Assembly (NCBI RefSeq): GCF_022967985.1
Contig: NZ_JALJVC010000016.1
Span: 26,440 to 90,439 of the forward strand
Direction: 5' to 3'
Length of the DNA: 64,000 bases
Source: Acinetobacter lwoffii
GTDB taxonomy: Bacteria > Pseudomonadota > Gammaproteobacteria > Pseudomonadales > Moraxellaceae
Shown: in pieces, positions 50,104 through 57,061 of the stretch
Layout of the letters: each line of letters opens with the position of its first letter
Numbering within the stretch: position 1 is the first letter of the stretch
Translations under genes and position numbers: made by a program
Notes under the pieces: generated by a model
Database searches by the model: none
Told to the model about the DNA's origin: nothing
Seen by the model: only the letters and a program-made list of their open reading frames with translations

Positions 50104-50309
50104 CAGTGCTGTAGTCACTTTCTTCGTATTGCATCTTCTTCTTATCGCAAAAACAATATAGCACTAACGCTTTAACCAGAAAGTATAGAAAATACTAAGA
50201 AAATGTTTTCAAATGTTGAGCTTGAGTTAATTTTCTTTTCAAATAATAAATTCTAATCATCAAAAAAAATCCTATATTGAAATGAGCTTTCAGTTTAGCC
50301 TCAAGAAAT

Positions 50310-50501
50310 CTATTTGGAGGCCTCTATCTTTTCAACTACCTTCTCAAGATTTTCAATCTGTCTTTTTTTATCAGACCTATACTGATAGAAGCAGAAAAAT
50401 AATAAAAATATGGACGTGAACAATATTCCGCCTACAAATATAAGATTTTTACGTTCCAAGACTATACTCACTTGCTCTGAATATAGTTCCAAGTATGACA
50501 T
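50310..50501 (-). CDS. Small single-helix membrane protein
   Basis: The ATG at 50501 begins MSYLELYSEQ and gives 63 residues: a membrane helix around LIFVGGILFTSIFLLFFCFYQY, then a Lys/Glu coiled tail (RQIENLEKVVEKIEA). An upstream in-frame ATG at 50537 lies inside a terminator stem. The layout resembles Rz-type spanin or other phage inner-membrane accessory proteins, but without proof. Confidence 0.55.
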   Translation of the reverse strand: MSYLELYSEQVSIVLERKNLIFVGGILFTSIFLLFFCFYQYRSDKKRQIENLEKVVEKIEASK

Positions 50502-50522
50502 CTTGTTGATTAAAGAAATATT

Positions 50523-50546
50523 AAAAAAGCCCACCATTTGGCGAGC
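50523..50546 (-). terminator. Terminator, member of a repeated family
   Basis: GCTCGCC-AAAT-GGTGGGC with TTTTTT on the minus strand. It is nearly the same as the hairpin at 50862-50886, and both follow small genes. Confidence 0.7.
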
Positions 50547-50564
50547 TTTCCTTGATGCTTAAAC

Positions 50565-50801
50565 CTATTTTTGACATTTCACGTTAAACTGGTATTCGTC
50601 TTGAGTGACTTTAATTTTAATATTTTTATATTTTCGCTTGTTTGGATCCATTGCCGAGCCAGCCACTTCCTCAAAAAAGCTACGATCATTCATTAGCTCG
50701 CCATACGCTTTATAGCCTAATAAAATCTTTTCAGGCTTTTCGCCTTCAGCCACTAATTTACCGAGAGTATCTTCTAGTTTTTTAACAGTTAAAATCGCCA
50801 T
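50565..50801 (-). CDS. Small phage protein, unknown function
   Basis: The 78-residue protein has MAILTVKKLEDTLGKLVAEGEKP, a helical FFEEVAGSAMDPNKRKYK and a strand-like end. It begins close to a terminator and stands alone. I do not recognise the family. It probably belongs to the late regulatory part of the early-right operon. Confidence 0.6.
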   Translation of the reverse strand: MAILTVKKLEDTLGKLVAEGEKPEKILLGYKAYGELMNDRSFFEEVAGSAMDPNKRKYKNIKIKVTQDEYQFNVKCQK

Positions 50802-50861
50802 TTCAATTAGAGCTCAAAAACAAAAAGGCATTATCACTTAATTTTATGAATAAATAATGTC

Positions 50862-50886
50862 AAAAAAGCCCACCATTTGACGAGCT
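50862..50886 (-). terminator. Terminator, near copy of 50523-50546
   Basis: GCTCGTC-AAAT-GGTGGGC, again with TTTTTT on the minus strand. One stem base differs from the other copy. Confidence 0.7.
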
Positions 50887-50959
50887 TTTAAATCAATCTA
50901 GTGCTTTAACGTACACTTCGATCACTATAACAGAAATATGCCATATCTCGTCTAGACGG

Positions 50960-51199
50960 TCAATCCTTAAACACGTTAATTTTAGGCTCTTTTTCTTTTA
51001 CCAAGCTTGATACTGCTCTCATTACCTGAGGTATTTCAATTTCATTGATTTCCAATTCATCAGCCTCAATATAAATATAGCCCGTATCTCCATCTATAAA
51101 TTTATTTACCACCGTTTCTAGAGGAAACTTACCATCCCTCATCATGCCGAAAGCCAGCCAATAACTAGCCTTCCCACAGGTAATGACTATTCTACCCAT
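50960..51199 (-). CDS. Small phage protein, unknown function
   Basis: The 79-residue protein starts immediately after the upstream gene's stop codon. It has a Trp/Phe-rich start (KASYWLAFGMMRDGKFPLE) and an acidic IEADELEINEIEI strand. No family was recognised. It is the last gene of the tightly spaced early-right run. Confidence 0.6.
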   Translation of the reverse strand: MGRIVITCGKASYWLAFGMMRDGKFPLETVVNKFIDGDTGYIYIEADELEINEIEIPQVMRAVSSLVKEKEPKINVFKD

Positions 51200-51637
51200 T
51201 TAAATTTTCAGCCTTTTATCATGTCCTGAAAGATAGAATTTAGCACAACTCACCATAATTGCTGCCTGAGCTTTCGACTGATTGGTTTCTTGAGCCACTC
51301 GACTCAGCCCTTTATTTTCCACTTTGTTTTTCACTAAACACATTAAAGCAAACTTAGTTGTAAAATCCGCTGTATCGGCCTGAAATACACCTTTCAGTAA
51401 TTCCTGAACTTTATCCGCTTCAAAATCACTAATCTCGCACTTGATATAGCATTTAGAGTTACGCGGAGTTTTATCAGCCTCACGGATCAACCAATAAATT
51501 TGATTTACATGTAACCCATCTGGCAAATCTCCGCCCTTCATCCGAACGGTTTCACACCATGCCCCAAACTGTTCCAACCACCCATCAATGTTGTACTTCG
51601 CCCAATCCATTACTTCTGCCTTTACCGTCGCATTCAT
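51200..51637 (-). CDS. Candidate late-gene antiterminator (Q-like)
   Basis: The 145-residue protein starts with MNATVKAEVMDWAKYNIDGWLEQFGAWCETV and ends with NQSKAQAAIMVSCAKFYLSGHDKRLKI, resembling the helix-turn-helix C-terminus of small phage antiterminator or Q proteins. It lies at the end of the early-right operon, just before the late genes, as lambda Q does. The many terminators in the late region fit a Q requirement. The sequence match is weak, so this is position-based. Confidence 0.45.
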   Translation of the reverse strand: MNATVKAEVMDWAKYNIDGWLEQFGAWCETVRMKGGDLPDGLHVNQIYWLIREADKTPRNSKCYIKCEISDFEADKVQELLKGVFQADTADFTTKFALMCLVKNKVENKGLSRVAQETNQSKAQAAIMVSCAKFYLSGHDKRLKI

Positions 51638-52044
51638 CCCAAATCCCCTACCATCTTCTCAATTTGCTGTATCGCTAAACCTGACTTCACTTGATCTGTA
51701 CTAAACCGTATTACTTGAAAACCCATCATTGTTGCTGCGTTATATTTTTCCATGTCCCCGATATACCCCTTGCCTCTGGTATGCCTTCCTCCACTCCAGA
51801 TCGCACCTTCAACCTCTACCAGTATCTTTTTTCCTACCAGGTGGAAATCAGCTCTCCATTTCCGCTTTGGGTGAAACTCAAATTCCTGCTCAAACTCAAT
51901 TTTTAAAGTTTTGAGTTCTCTGGCCAGTTTCGCTTCAAACTCATTCGGTACTTTTTCGCCTTTCACCTTAGGACGCTTGGAGCGCACTTTTGGTCTGGTG
52001 GCTTTCACCATCTTTTTGTATTCAGCGATTGAGTAGCTGGTCAT
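51634..52044 (-). CDS. PD-(D/E)XK nuclease, DUF559/VSR-like
   Basis: The 136-residue protein has WRADFHLVGKKILVEVEGAIW, a GGRHTRGKGY loop, and KYNAATMMGFQVIRFSTDQVKSGLAI, the same core as the nuclease at 47889-48326. In the early-right operon this slot usually holds a RusA or NinG Holliday-junction resolvase. A resolving or recombination nuclease is therefore likely. Both ends overlap neighbours by four bases. Confidence 0.7.
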   Translation of the reverse strand: MTSYSIAEYKKMVKATRPKVRSKRPKVKGEKVPNEFEAKLARELKTLKIEFEQEFEFHPKRKWRADFHLVGKKILVEVEGAIWSGGRHTRGKGYIGDMEKYNAATMMGFQVIRFSTDQVKSGLAIQQIEKMVGDLG

Positions 52045-52118
52045 TCACACCACATCCTCAATACAACGGCGCCAATAGCCATGAAAATAAACATCAGCGC
52101 TTTGTTTAGATCCTTCAT
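52041..52118 (-). CDS. 25-residue membrane micro-protein bridging two genes
   Basis: This frame begins with MKDLNKALMFIFMAIGAVVL and ends in Met-Trp-Cys-Glu. It overlaps its neighbours by exactly four bases (ATGA) on both sides, so translation is coupled through it. The product is a single membrane helix. Such exact overlaps make a true gene far more likely than chance. Confidence 0.65.
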   Translation of the reverse strand: MKDLNKALMFIFMAIGAVVLRMWCE

Positions 52119-52432
52119 ACGGCAATTTCACCCTTTACATTCATAATGTCTTTGGCATATGCAGTTGCACGGTAATGACTCTCTGATACACGCTCCAAAT
52201 AACCACCTTTGACATGCTCCTGAAGCAGGCTGTAAATAGTGGTTCTATGAAAATCAAAAACAGCTTCTTGCACATCCTTCACTGAAAATGGCGTAGTGGC
52301 ATAACAAGCAAAAAGCATCAAACTTATCTGATCTTCAAAGCTAACTTTCCTATGGATTTTTGACTGATCATCAGAATCAATTTGCTTAATCTCGCCACCA
52401 TTTTTCAAGAATTCTTCAATTGTTGTATTCAC
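52115..52432 (-). CDS. Small winged-helix-like phage replication accessory protein
   Basis: A GTG start at 52432 overlaps the DnaC-like gene's stop by four bases (GTGA), behind a G-rich ribosome binding site; the longer ATG frame starts further inside that gene. The 105-residue protein has DQISLMLFACYATTPFSVKDVQEAVFDFHRTTIYSLLQEHVKGGYLERV, which reads as a winged helix. It may modulate replication or transcription. No specific family was recognised. Confidence 0.6.
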   Translation of the reverse strand: MNTTIEEFLKNGGEIKQIDSDDQSKIHRKVSFEDQISLMLFACYATTPFSVKDVQEAVFDFHRTTIYSLLQEHVKGGYLERVSESHYRATAYAKDIMNVKGEIAV

Positions 52433-53175
52433 ACCCCACCCCCTACACGCCGATCCATCCAATTGCACTCAACCACAGCCAATCCGTCATGCTGGAACCG
52501 GGACCATAGTCGATCACCCAAATCAGTCGCCAAATCATCCTTGGTCATATTTGAAATCAGCATGGTCGGCTTACCTGCGTCATAACGCGCATATAAAACC
52601 TTGTGAACCAGTTGCAGGCGGTTTTCATGGCGATCATGCAATCCATATTCATCCAGAATCAGAAGGTCATAATCGGTATAGCGCCAGATTGCGTTGGCTT
52701 CGTTGTCATCGGCTTTTTTCCAAGCGTTGGCAATCTCATTAGCCATATCTTCAGAAGTGACGTAGCGGGCGTATTTACGCGCCTCCAGAACGTTGCGAGC
52801 GACTGCGCATGCCAAATGGGTTTTTCCAGTACCAGTACGACCCGCCATAATCAGATTGAGAGTGATGCCTTCCAGAAAGTCTTTAGTGAATTTCACACAC
52901 TGAGCTTTGGCATGTTTCTGGCCGTCGTTAGTGGTGATGTATTCCTTAAAACCACTGTTTGCATGACGACCTGGTAACTTCGCGCCTTCAAAATGCTTTT
53001 CACGAACCATCTGATTGACAGAGGCTGCATGATCCTGATGGGCCTGATTTAAGATTTCAGATGCACACTGTTTGCAAATTGACTGGTTACCCAGTTGAAC
53101 TTTTTGCATTTGGTGGCGGTCACAGTATTCAGAGCTGATCTGAATTTTTGAACCAAGTAGAGCTGCTGCATTCAT
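52429..53175 (-). CDS. DnaC-like replicative helicase loader
   Basis: The 248-residue AAA+ ATPase has an N-terminal zinc-ribbon-like segment (C18, H21, C34, C37), Walker A GRTGTGKT (112-119), Walker B LLILDEYG (171-178), a sensor segment MLISNMTKDDL and an arginine finger region DRLWSRFQ. This matches phage DnaC/P-loop loaders that deliver DnaB to the origin. It overlaps the initiator gene by four bases, as lambda P follows O. Confidence 0.92.
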   Translation of the reverse strand: MNAAALLGSKIQISSEYCDRHQMQKVQLGNQSICKQCASEILNQAHQDHAASVNQMVREKHFEGAKLPGRHANSGFKEYITTNDGQKHAKAQCVKFTKDFLEGITLNLIMAGRTGTGKTHLACAVARNVLEARKYARYVTSEDMANEIANAWKKADDNEANAIWRYTDYDLLILDEYGLHDRHENRLQLVHKVLYARYDAGKPTMLISNMTKDDLATDLGDRLWSRFQHDGLAVVECNWMDRRVGGGV

Positions 53176-54113
53176 ACTAAGCCCTCCAAGTCGATGTCAT
53201 CGGTTGCGGGTGCGTATTGTTGAACCTGGCCCCAGTTTTGATTTACGTTGCGGTTGTTTTGGGCGGGTGCTGTAGAGTGTGAATTTTGTTTTTGAGTGAA
53301 CTTTCGCTTGATCCACTTCACGAAGTTTGAATACATCTGGGTGTCTGTAATCTGACCTGCGTTCAAACGTGGTTCGTAGTGAGCATTCACTTCAAGTAAA
53401 ATCTGATTCACCAGTTCTTGGGTCATCGGAGTTTCACCTGATCTCTGTAACCAGGAATTCAGAGAATGTAAATCTGGTGTCCAGAGATTCAGAACCTGAT
53501 CAACTGAATTTTCTTGCGTGTTTTTCTCTTTAAAGTTTTCTTTAATATTTTCTTTTAAATCTATTTCTTTTACAGAGTGACATTTGATGTCACTAGTGGT
53601 GGTGACATTTGATGTTACTGGTGTAGTAGCATTTGATGTTACTGGTGTGGTGACATGAGATGTAACTACATTTGATGTAACTGCATTAGATGTAGTTACA
53701 TTTGATGCTACTGCTTCAATAGAAATACGATCACCTAAAGTCAGTGCGTAAGAGCTGCTTTTACCCAAGGTTTTAGTGATGCTGATCAATTGGTATTTAG
53801 CTAAATCAGCCATACATTTGCGTACAGTCCGCTTGTCCTTAATTCCAGTGATCTTCATCACCAAGGTTTCACCTAATGACTTTTGATCCAAGTGAAATCC
53901 TTTGATGTGACGATTTAGTAGAACGATGCACTTAATAGCATCCCCACTTAATACAGCCAGATAACCTTCGTCACAGATGAAATTAGGCAAGGGTGAATAC
54001 CCATCATCTTTTTTCGACATGGCTTGTCGCTCTAATTTTTTAGCAGTGGATGGGTGTAACGAAATATCGTTGTCTACCCCCTGCTTGTGTGCTAAATTTG
54101 ATTTCATATTCAA
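53172..54113 (-). CDS. O-like replication initiator with internal iterons
   Basis: The 313-residue protein has an N-terminal winged-helix DNA-binding domain (about 40-140; YSPLPNFICDEGYLAVLSGDAIKCIVLLNRHI, then KDKRTVRKCMADLAKYQLISI), a Thr/Ser/Val-rich repeat segment (about 136-176, encoded by the iterons), a charged linker, and a C-terminal domain with FVKWIKRKF that likely contacts the helicase loader. The layout is that of lambda O. It is the first gene of a replication pair. Confidence 0.85.
   Translation of the reverse strand: MNMKSNLAHKQGVDNDISLHPSTAKKLERQAMSKKDDGYSPLPNFICDEGYLAVLSGDAIKCIVLLNRHIKGFHLDQKSLGETLVMKITGIKDKRTVRKCMADLAKYQLISITKTLGKSSSYALTLGDRISIEAVASNVTTSNAVTSNVVTSHVTTPVTSNATTPVTSNVTTTSDIKCHSVKEIDLKENIKENFKEKNTQENSVDQVLNLWTPDLHSLNSWLQRSGETPMTQELVNQILLEVNAHYEPRLNAGQITDTQMYSNFVKWIKRKFTQKQNSHSTAPAQNNRNVNQNWGQVQQYAPATDDIDLEGLV
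53581..53708. repeat. Seven iterons forming a likely prophage replication origin
   Basis: The unit CATTTGATGT and close variants begin at 53581, 53606, 53630, 53654, 53669, 53684 and 53699, the first gaps 24-25 bp and the last three 15 bp. They lie inside the initiator gene, between its DNA-binding and C-terminal parts. An AT-rich stretch (53521-53572, mostly T and A) adjoins them and could be the unwinding element. This matches the lambda ori layout. Confidence 0.85.
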
Positions 54114-54155
54114 TGCCCTCTAAAGTTTTGAATTGATAAAGCCTGATCCACGAAA

Positions 54156-54611
54156 TCAGGCTTTTTCTTTTTCTACACAGGTATGAACTTGTGTATCCAG
54201 TTCAGCTAAAAGCATATGAAGCTGATGAATTACTTTTGACATATCCATTGCTTCCCCTTGTGTTATACGTCCATCTGCCATCATTTCCTTGAAGACTGCG
54301 CAAACATCACCTCCCCCCATCCCAATGCTTAAGACAAGATCCGTTAATGCTATATCCCGACATTCAGGTATTACTGGTAGATCAATGGATACCTTGCCAT
54401 GTTCCGCATTCAGGCTTTGCAAAATACGAAAGTCACCAGTGATAGCCATGATCTTGGAGGCTTCCGCTAATGTGAGATGGTGTGTATCGGTATTTGGATT
54501 AACTTTGCTGTTAAGCACAGCTGGGCTTTTAATTCCTAGACGTGGAGCTATTGCACTTGCGCCACCTGGATAATCATGAACAGTGTTGTATGCCGCATCA
54601 GTTATGTTCAT
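54156..54611 (-). CDS. CII-type regulatory protein (Phage_CP76 family)
   Basis: The 151-residue protein matches the CP76/CII family: NTVHDYPGGASAIAPRLGI near the start, then LNSKVNPNTDTHHLTLAEASKIM and TGDFRIL. These proteins bind DNA with a helix-turn-helix and set lysis-lysogeny choice or replication control. It lies directly after cro in the early-right operon, where lambda cII lies. Confidence 0.85.
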   Translation of the reverse strand: MNITDAAYNTVHDYPGGASAIAPRLGIKSPAVLNSKVNPNTDTHHLTLAEASKIMAITGDFRILQSLNAEHGKVSIDLPVIPECRDIALTDLVLSIGMGGGDVCAVFKEMMADGRITQGEAMDMSKVIHQLHMLLAELDTQVHTCVEKEKA

Positions 54612-54650
54612 TTAAGATTCCTTTGAACGTTTTTGTAAGTTAGCTATGGC

Positions 54651-54839
54651 TTAAGCTACGTTTGAGACAGTGGAATCTAGAGGTTTTAATCCATTTGCTA
54701 AATCACGCACTTGATATTCACGCGCTAATGGAATTTTTTGCTCAGGCCATTGGCTGATTGCTTGCGAACTAATGCCTAGTTTGTCTGCCAACTCAGTGAC
54801 ATTACATTTCAAGAGTTTTAAAGCTTCTGATTTGGTCAT
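54651..54839 (-). CDS. Cro-type repressor
   Basis: The ATG at 54839 behind GAGG gives 62 residues, with a Cro/P22-like helix-turn-helix (TKSEALKLLKCNVTELADKL then SSQAISQW). A longer frame from 54884 would start inside the promoter. It is the first gene of the early-right transcript, opposite cI. Its promoter is flanked by shared operators, which allows a CI/Cro switch. Confidence 0.82.
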   Translation of the reverse strand: MTKSEALKLLKCNVTELADKLGISSQAISQWPEQKIPLAREYQVRDLANGLKPLDSTVSNVA

Positions 54840-54854
54840 AGATAATGCCTCAAT

Positions 54855-54919
54855 GGTAACTTTTCTTACCTTATTAAACAGCATAAAACTTACCTAGTCA
54901 AATGGTAAGATTTCTTACA
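54855..54919 (-). promoter_or_regulatory. PR promoter with two operators and a half-site
   Basis: On the minus strand TTGACT (54896-54901) and TTTAAT (54873-54878) are separated by 17 bases. Operators of the form GGTAA-N6-TTACC lie at 54855-54870 (GGTAACTTTTCTTACC) and 54904-54919 (GGTAAGATTTCTTACA), on both sides of the promoter. A further GGTAAG half-site (54889-54894) is in the spacer. This is the right operator region between cro and cI. Confidence 0.8.
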
Positions 54920-54939
54920 AACAGGATCGGCTTGAATTT

Positions 54940-55587
54940 ATGGAAACTTTAGGTACTCGGCTTAAAGCCTTGAGAAAAAATAAAAAAATAACTCAACAAC
55001 AAGTAGCTGATGCAATTGGTGTTTCTAAAACATCCGTAATCTATTGGGAGAAAGATGAAAACCTTCCAAAGCACGATAGTTTAATGGCTTTAGCCAGAGT
55101 TTTAGGGGTTACTTCTGATTACCTTTTAAATGGTAAAGGGGGCTCTTCCTTTGACAATAATATTAGCATTCCCCTCCCACTTGCTGGTCGCCTTGTCCCT
55201 GTTATTTCATGGGTTCAAGCAGGCAGCTGGACTTCTGTCGAATCCGTTCCTGCAGGTACACAATTTGATGAATGGCTTCCGCCAAATCCAAAGTGTGGAA
55301 AGAATGGCTATGGGTTGGAAGTCGTGGGCGAATCAATGCTCCCAGACTTTCGCCCAGGCGATAAGATTTATGTAAATCCTGATTTTCAGCCAGATGAATT
55401 GAAAACTGGCGATCTGGTGATTATGTCTTGCGAAGGTGATGCAGAAGCAACTTTCAAAAAGTTGATTGTTGAAAGTGGCAATATGTATTTACAACCTTTA
55501 AATCCTGATTGGCCGGAAAAGACTATGCCATTGATCCTGGGTTGCAAGCTTGTTGGTAAGGTCGTTGGATTATATCGGGATGTTTGA
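54940..55587 (+). CDS. CI-type repressor with S24 self-cleavage domain
   Basis: The 215-residue protein has a helix-turn-helix (LRKNKKITQQQVADAIGVSK then TSVIYWEKDENLPKHDSL) and a C-terminal S24 peptidase. Cleavage site A94-G95 is in VQAGSW, Ser132 in GESMLPDF, and the general-base Lys is 173 or 174 in TFKKLIVESG. It keeps the lysogen silent and is removed by RecA-stimulated self-cleavage, linking induction to DNA damage. It diverges from cro across the operators. Confidence 0.93.
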   Translation: METLGTRLKALRKNKKITQQQVADAIGVSKTSVIYWEKDENLPKHDSLMALARVLGVTSDYLLNGKGGSSFDNNISIPLPLAGRLVPVISWVQAGSWTSVESVPAGTQFDEWLPPNPKCGKNGYGLEVVGESMLPDFRPGDKIYVNPDFQPDELKTGDLVIMSCEGDAEATFKKLIVESGNMYLQPLNPDWPEKTMPLILGCKLVGKVVGLYRDV

Positions 55588-55663
55588 AAAATAATTCACC
55601 GGTGACTAAAAGACGCTATAGGCGGCTTGGGTTGAACACAATTTTAATTATGGGAAGTGTGAT

Positions 55664-55879
55664 ATGCAAAAAATTGAAATCAATTCCCACAAGATCAGTC
55701 ATGTGCTTTATCAGCACCACCTGTTGACTGTAGTACTTCAGACGGGTGAAAGATTTCTATACCGGCTACTCGAATCCAATACTTTTGCTAAATTTATGGA
55801 TTCGACTGATAAAGACAAGTTTTATAAAACAGAAATTGAAGCAAATAAAAAGTTTAAGCGTATTCAGCTTTTTATGTAG
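55664..55879 (+). CDS. KTSC-like small protein
   Basis: The 71-residue protein reads KISHVLYQHHLLTVVLQTGERFLYRLLESNTFAKFMDSTDKDKFYKTEIE. The pattern S-x-V-x-Y...L-x-V-x-F-x-x-G-x-x-Y-x-Y resembles the KTSC domain found near recombination or nuclease genes. Its start is behind GGAAGTGT. It lies between cI and the DUF3800 gene, on their strand. Confidence 0.6.
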   Translation: MQKIEINSHKISHVLYQHHLLTVVLQTGERFLYRLLESNTFAKFMDSTDKDKFYKTEIEANKKFKRIQLFM

Positions 55880-55925
55880 TTGGGATTGGCCGCTATGTGC
55901 GGCTTAGTCGGTATTGGGATGTGGT

Positions 55926-56681
55926 ATGGAATTTAGCGATTATATTGTTTATGTTGATGAAAGTGGGGACCATACCGTAAATGGGTACAATGCAAAGTAC
56001 CCTGTATTTGTTCTGGCCTTTTGTATTTTTCATAAAAGATATTACACAGAAACTGTAATCAAGAAATTGGAGCAGCTTAAATTTAAGCATTTTGGTCACG
56101 ACATTATTGTGATGCATGAAAGAGATATTCTTAAAGGTACGGGAGATTTTAAGAATTATTCATCCAAAGACCAAAAAGAAGCGCTCTTAAGTGACCTCAC
56201 CGAATTAATGCAAGAAACAGATTTTATTTTAATCTCATGTGTTGTTAGAAAAGATATTTTAATTCAAAGATATGCGACTCCTAAAAACCCATATTTTATT
56301 GCTTTAGAGTTCGGCTTAGAGCGCATTTATAAGTTCTTAGTAGAGAAAAATCAGCAGGATAAGAAAACGTTCATCGTATTTGAACAACGCGGATTACAGG
56401 AAGATAGGGATTTAGAACTTGAATTTAGGAGGGTTTGTGATGGAAATAATTACGAAAAAATTTGCCTACCATTTGAAATCAAAATGGCTTCAAAAAAAGT
56501 AAATTCATCGGGACTGCAAATTGCTGATTTGGTTGCACGACCTATAGGTAATCATGTCCTAAAGCCAGAACAGGTTAATAGAGCATTTGATGTATTGAAG
56601 TATAAATTTTATAGCGCGAATGGCCGTAAGGGAGTTGGAACTGGATATCGCGGTTATGGGTTAAAAGTATTTCCCAAATAA
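55926..56681 (+). CDS. DUF3800 protein, predicted RNase H-fold enzyme
   Basis: I prefer the ATG at 55926 to the TTG at 55914. The 251-residue protein has the DUF3800 signature YVDESGDHT, then FVLAFCIFHKRYY and GLQIADLVARP, with acidic residues of an RNase H-like active site. Members occur in mobile elements and next to defence genes. Located beside the repressor, outside the lytic operons, it is likely expressed in the lysogen; an immunity or defence role is plausible but unproven. Confidence 0.78.
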   Translation: MEFSDYIVYVDESGDHTVNGYNAKYPVFVLAFCIFHKRYYTETVIKKLEQLKFKHFGHDIIVMHERDILKGTGDFKNYSSKDQKEALLSDLTELMQETDFILISCVVRKDILIQRYATPKNPYFIALEFGLERIYKFLVEKNQQDKKTFIVFEQRGLQEDRDLELEFRRVCDGNNYEKICLPFEIKMASKKVNSSGLQIADLVARPIGNHVLKPEQVNRAFDVLKYKFYSANGRKGVGTGYRGYGLKVFPK

Positions 56682-56689
56682 TAAATAAA

Positions 56690-56724
56690 CAAAAGGCCCT
56701 AACATAACGCTAGAGCCTTTCGCC
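56690..56724 (+). terminator. Terminator after the DUF3800 gene
   Basis: AAAGGC and GCCTTT, with CTA/TAG inside, form an imperfect stem. The T-run is short. Confidence 0.5.
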
Positions 56725-56821
56725 GACTGGGAATCCCCGGTCCATGTATGGATTATAAAACATTAATAAAAGTTAATCAAATGCTGCAACCCGAGCGGCT
56801 CTTGGATCGGGTGGAGAACTT

Positions 56822-57061
56822 ATGCTTGAATTAATTGTTATTGATATATCTGAAACTAAACCAAAATCACTCTATGCTAGACAATTCAAAACCCATCCTC
56901 GCGTAGGTGAATGGATTGAAATAGATGAAAATGACGAAGGGGTTTTATATGAAGTTGTTAAGGTTGCTCACTCGACAAATGGTGGTGATTCAGATTTATA
57001 CGTAAAGCCTCTAGGACTAACTTATGAAGTTGTTGGGAATCTTTGTGGTAAAAGTGATTAG
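56822..57061 (+). CDS. Small phage protein, unknown function
   Basis: The 79-residue protein has the strand-rich order MLELIVIDISETKPKSL, then FKTHPRVGEWIEIDENDEGV and LYEVVKVAHS. This resembles a small SH3-like or barrel domain. It has no strong ribosome binding site beyond GGTGGAGA. It precedes a terminator. Confidence 0.55.
   Translation: MLELIVIDISETKPKSLYARQFKTHPRVGEWIEIDENDEGVLYEVVKVAHSTNGGDSDLYVKPLGLTYEVVGNLCGKSD

Larger units (their letters stand above)
49808..50309. other. Intergenic region with two terminators and a tiny leader-like ORF
   Basis: About 500 bases. On the minus strand it has a terminator at 49946-49976 (CCTCCTTT/AAAGGAGG), another at 50071-50103 (GCCCACTTA/TAAGTGGGC with a T5 run), and a 14-codon frame at 50090-50134 behind AAGAAGAAG whose end runs into that hairpin. 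No larger gene is visible. A small RNA between the two terminators is possible. Confidence 0.4.

Noticed and set aside
53580..53710. CRISPR-like array
   Set aside because: The repeats are 10-base units with 5-15-base gaps inside an open coding frame; they fit iterons.
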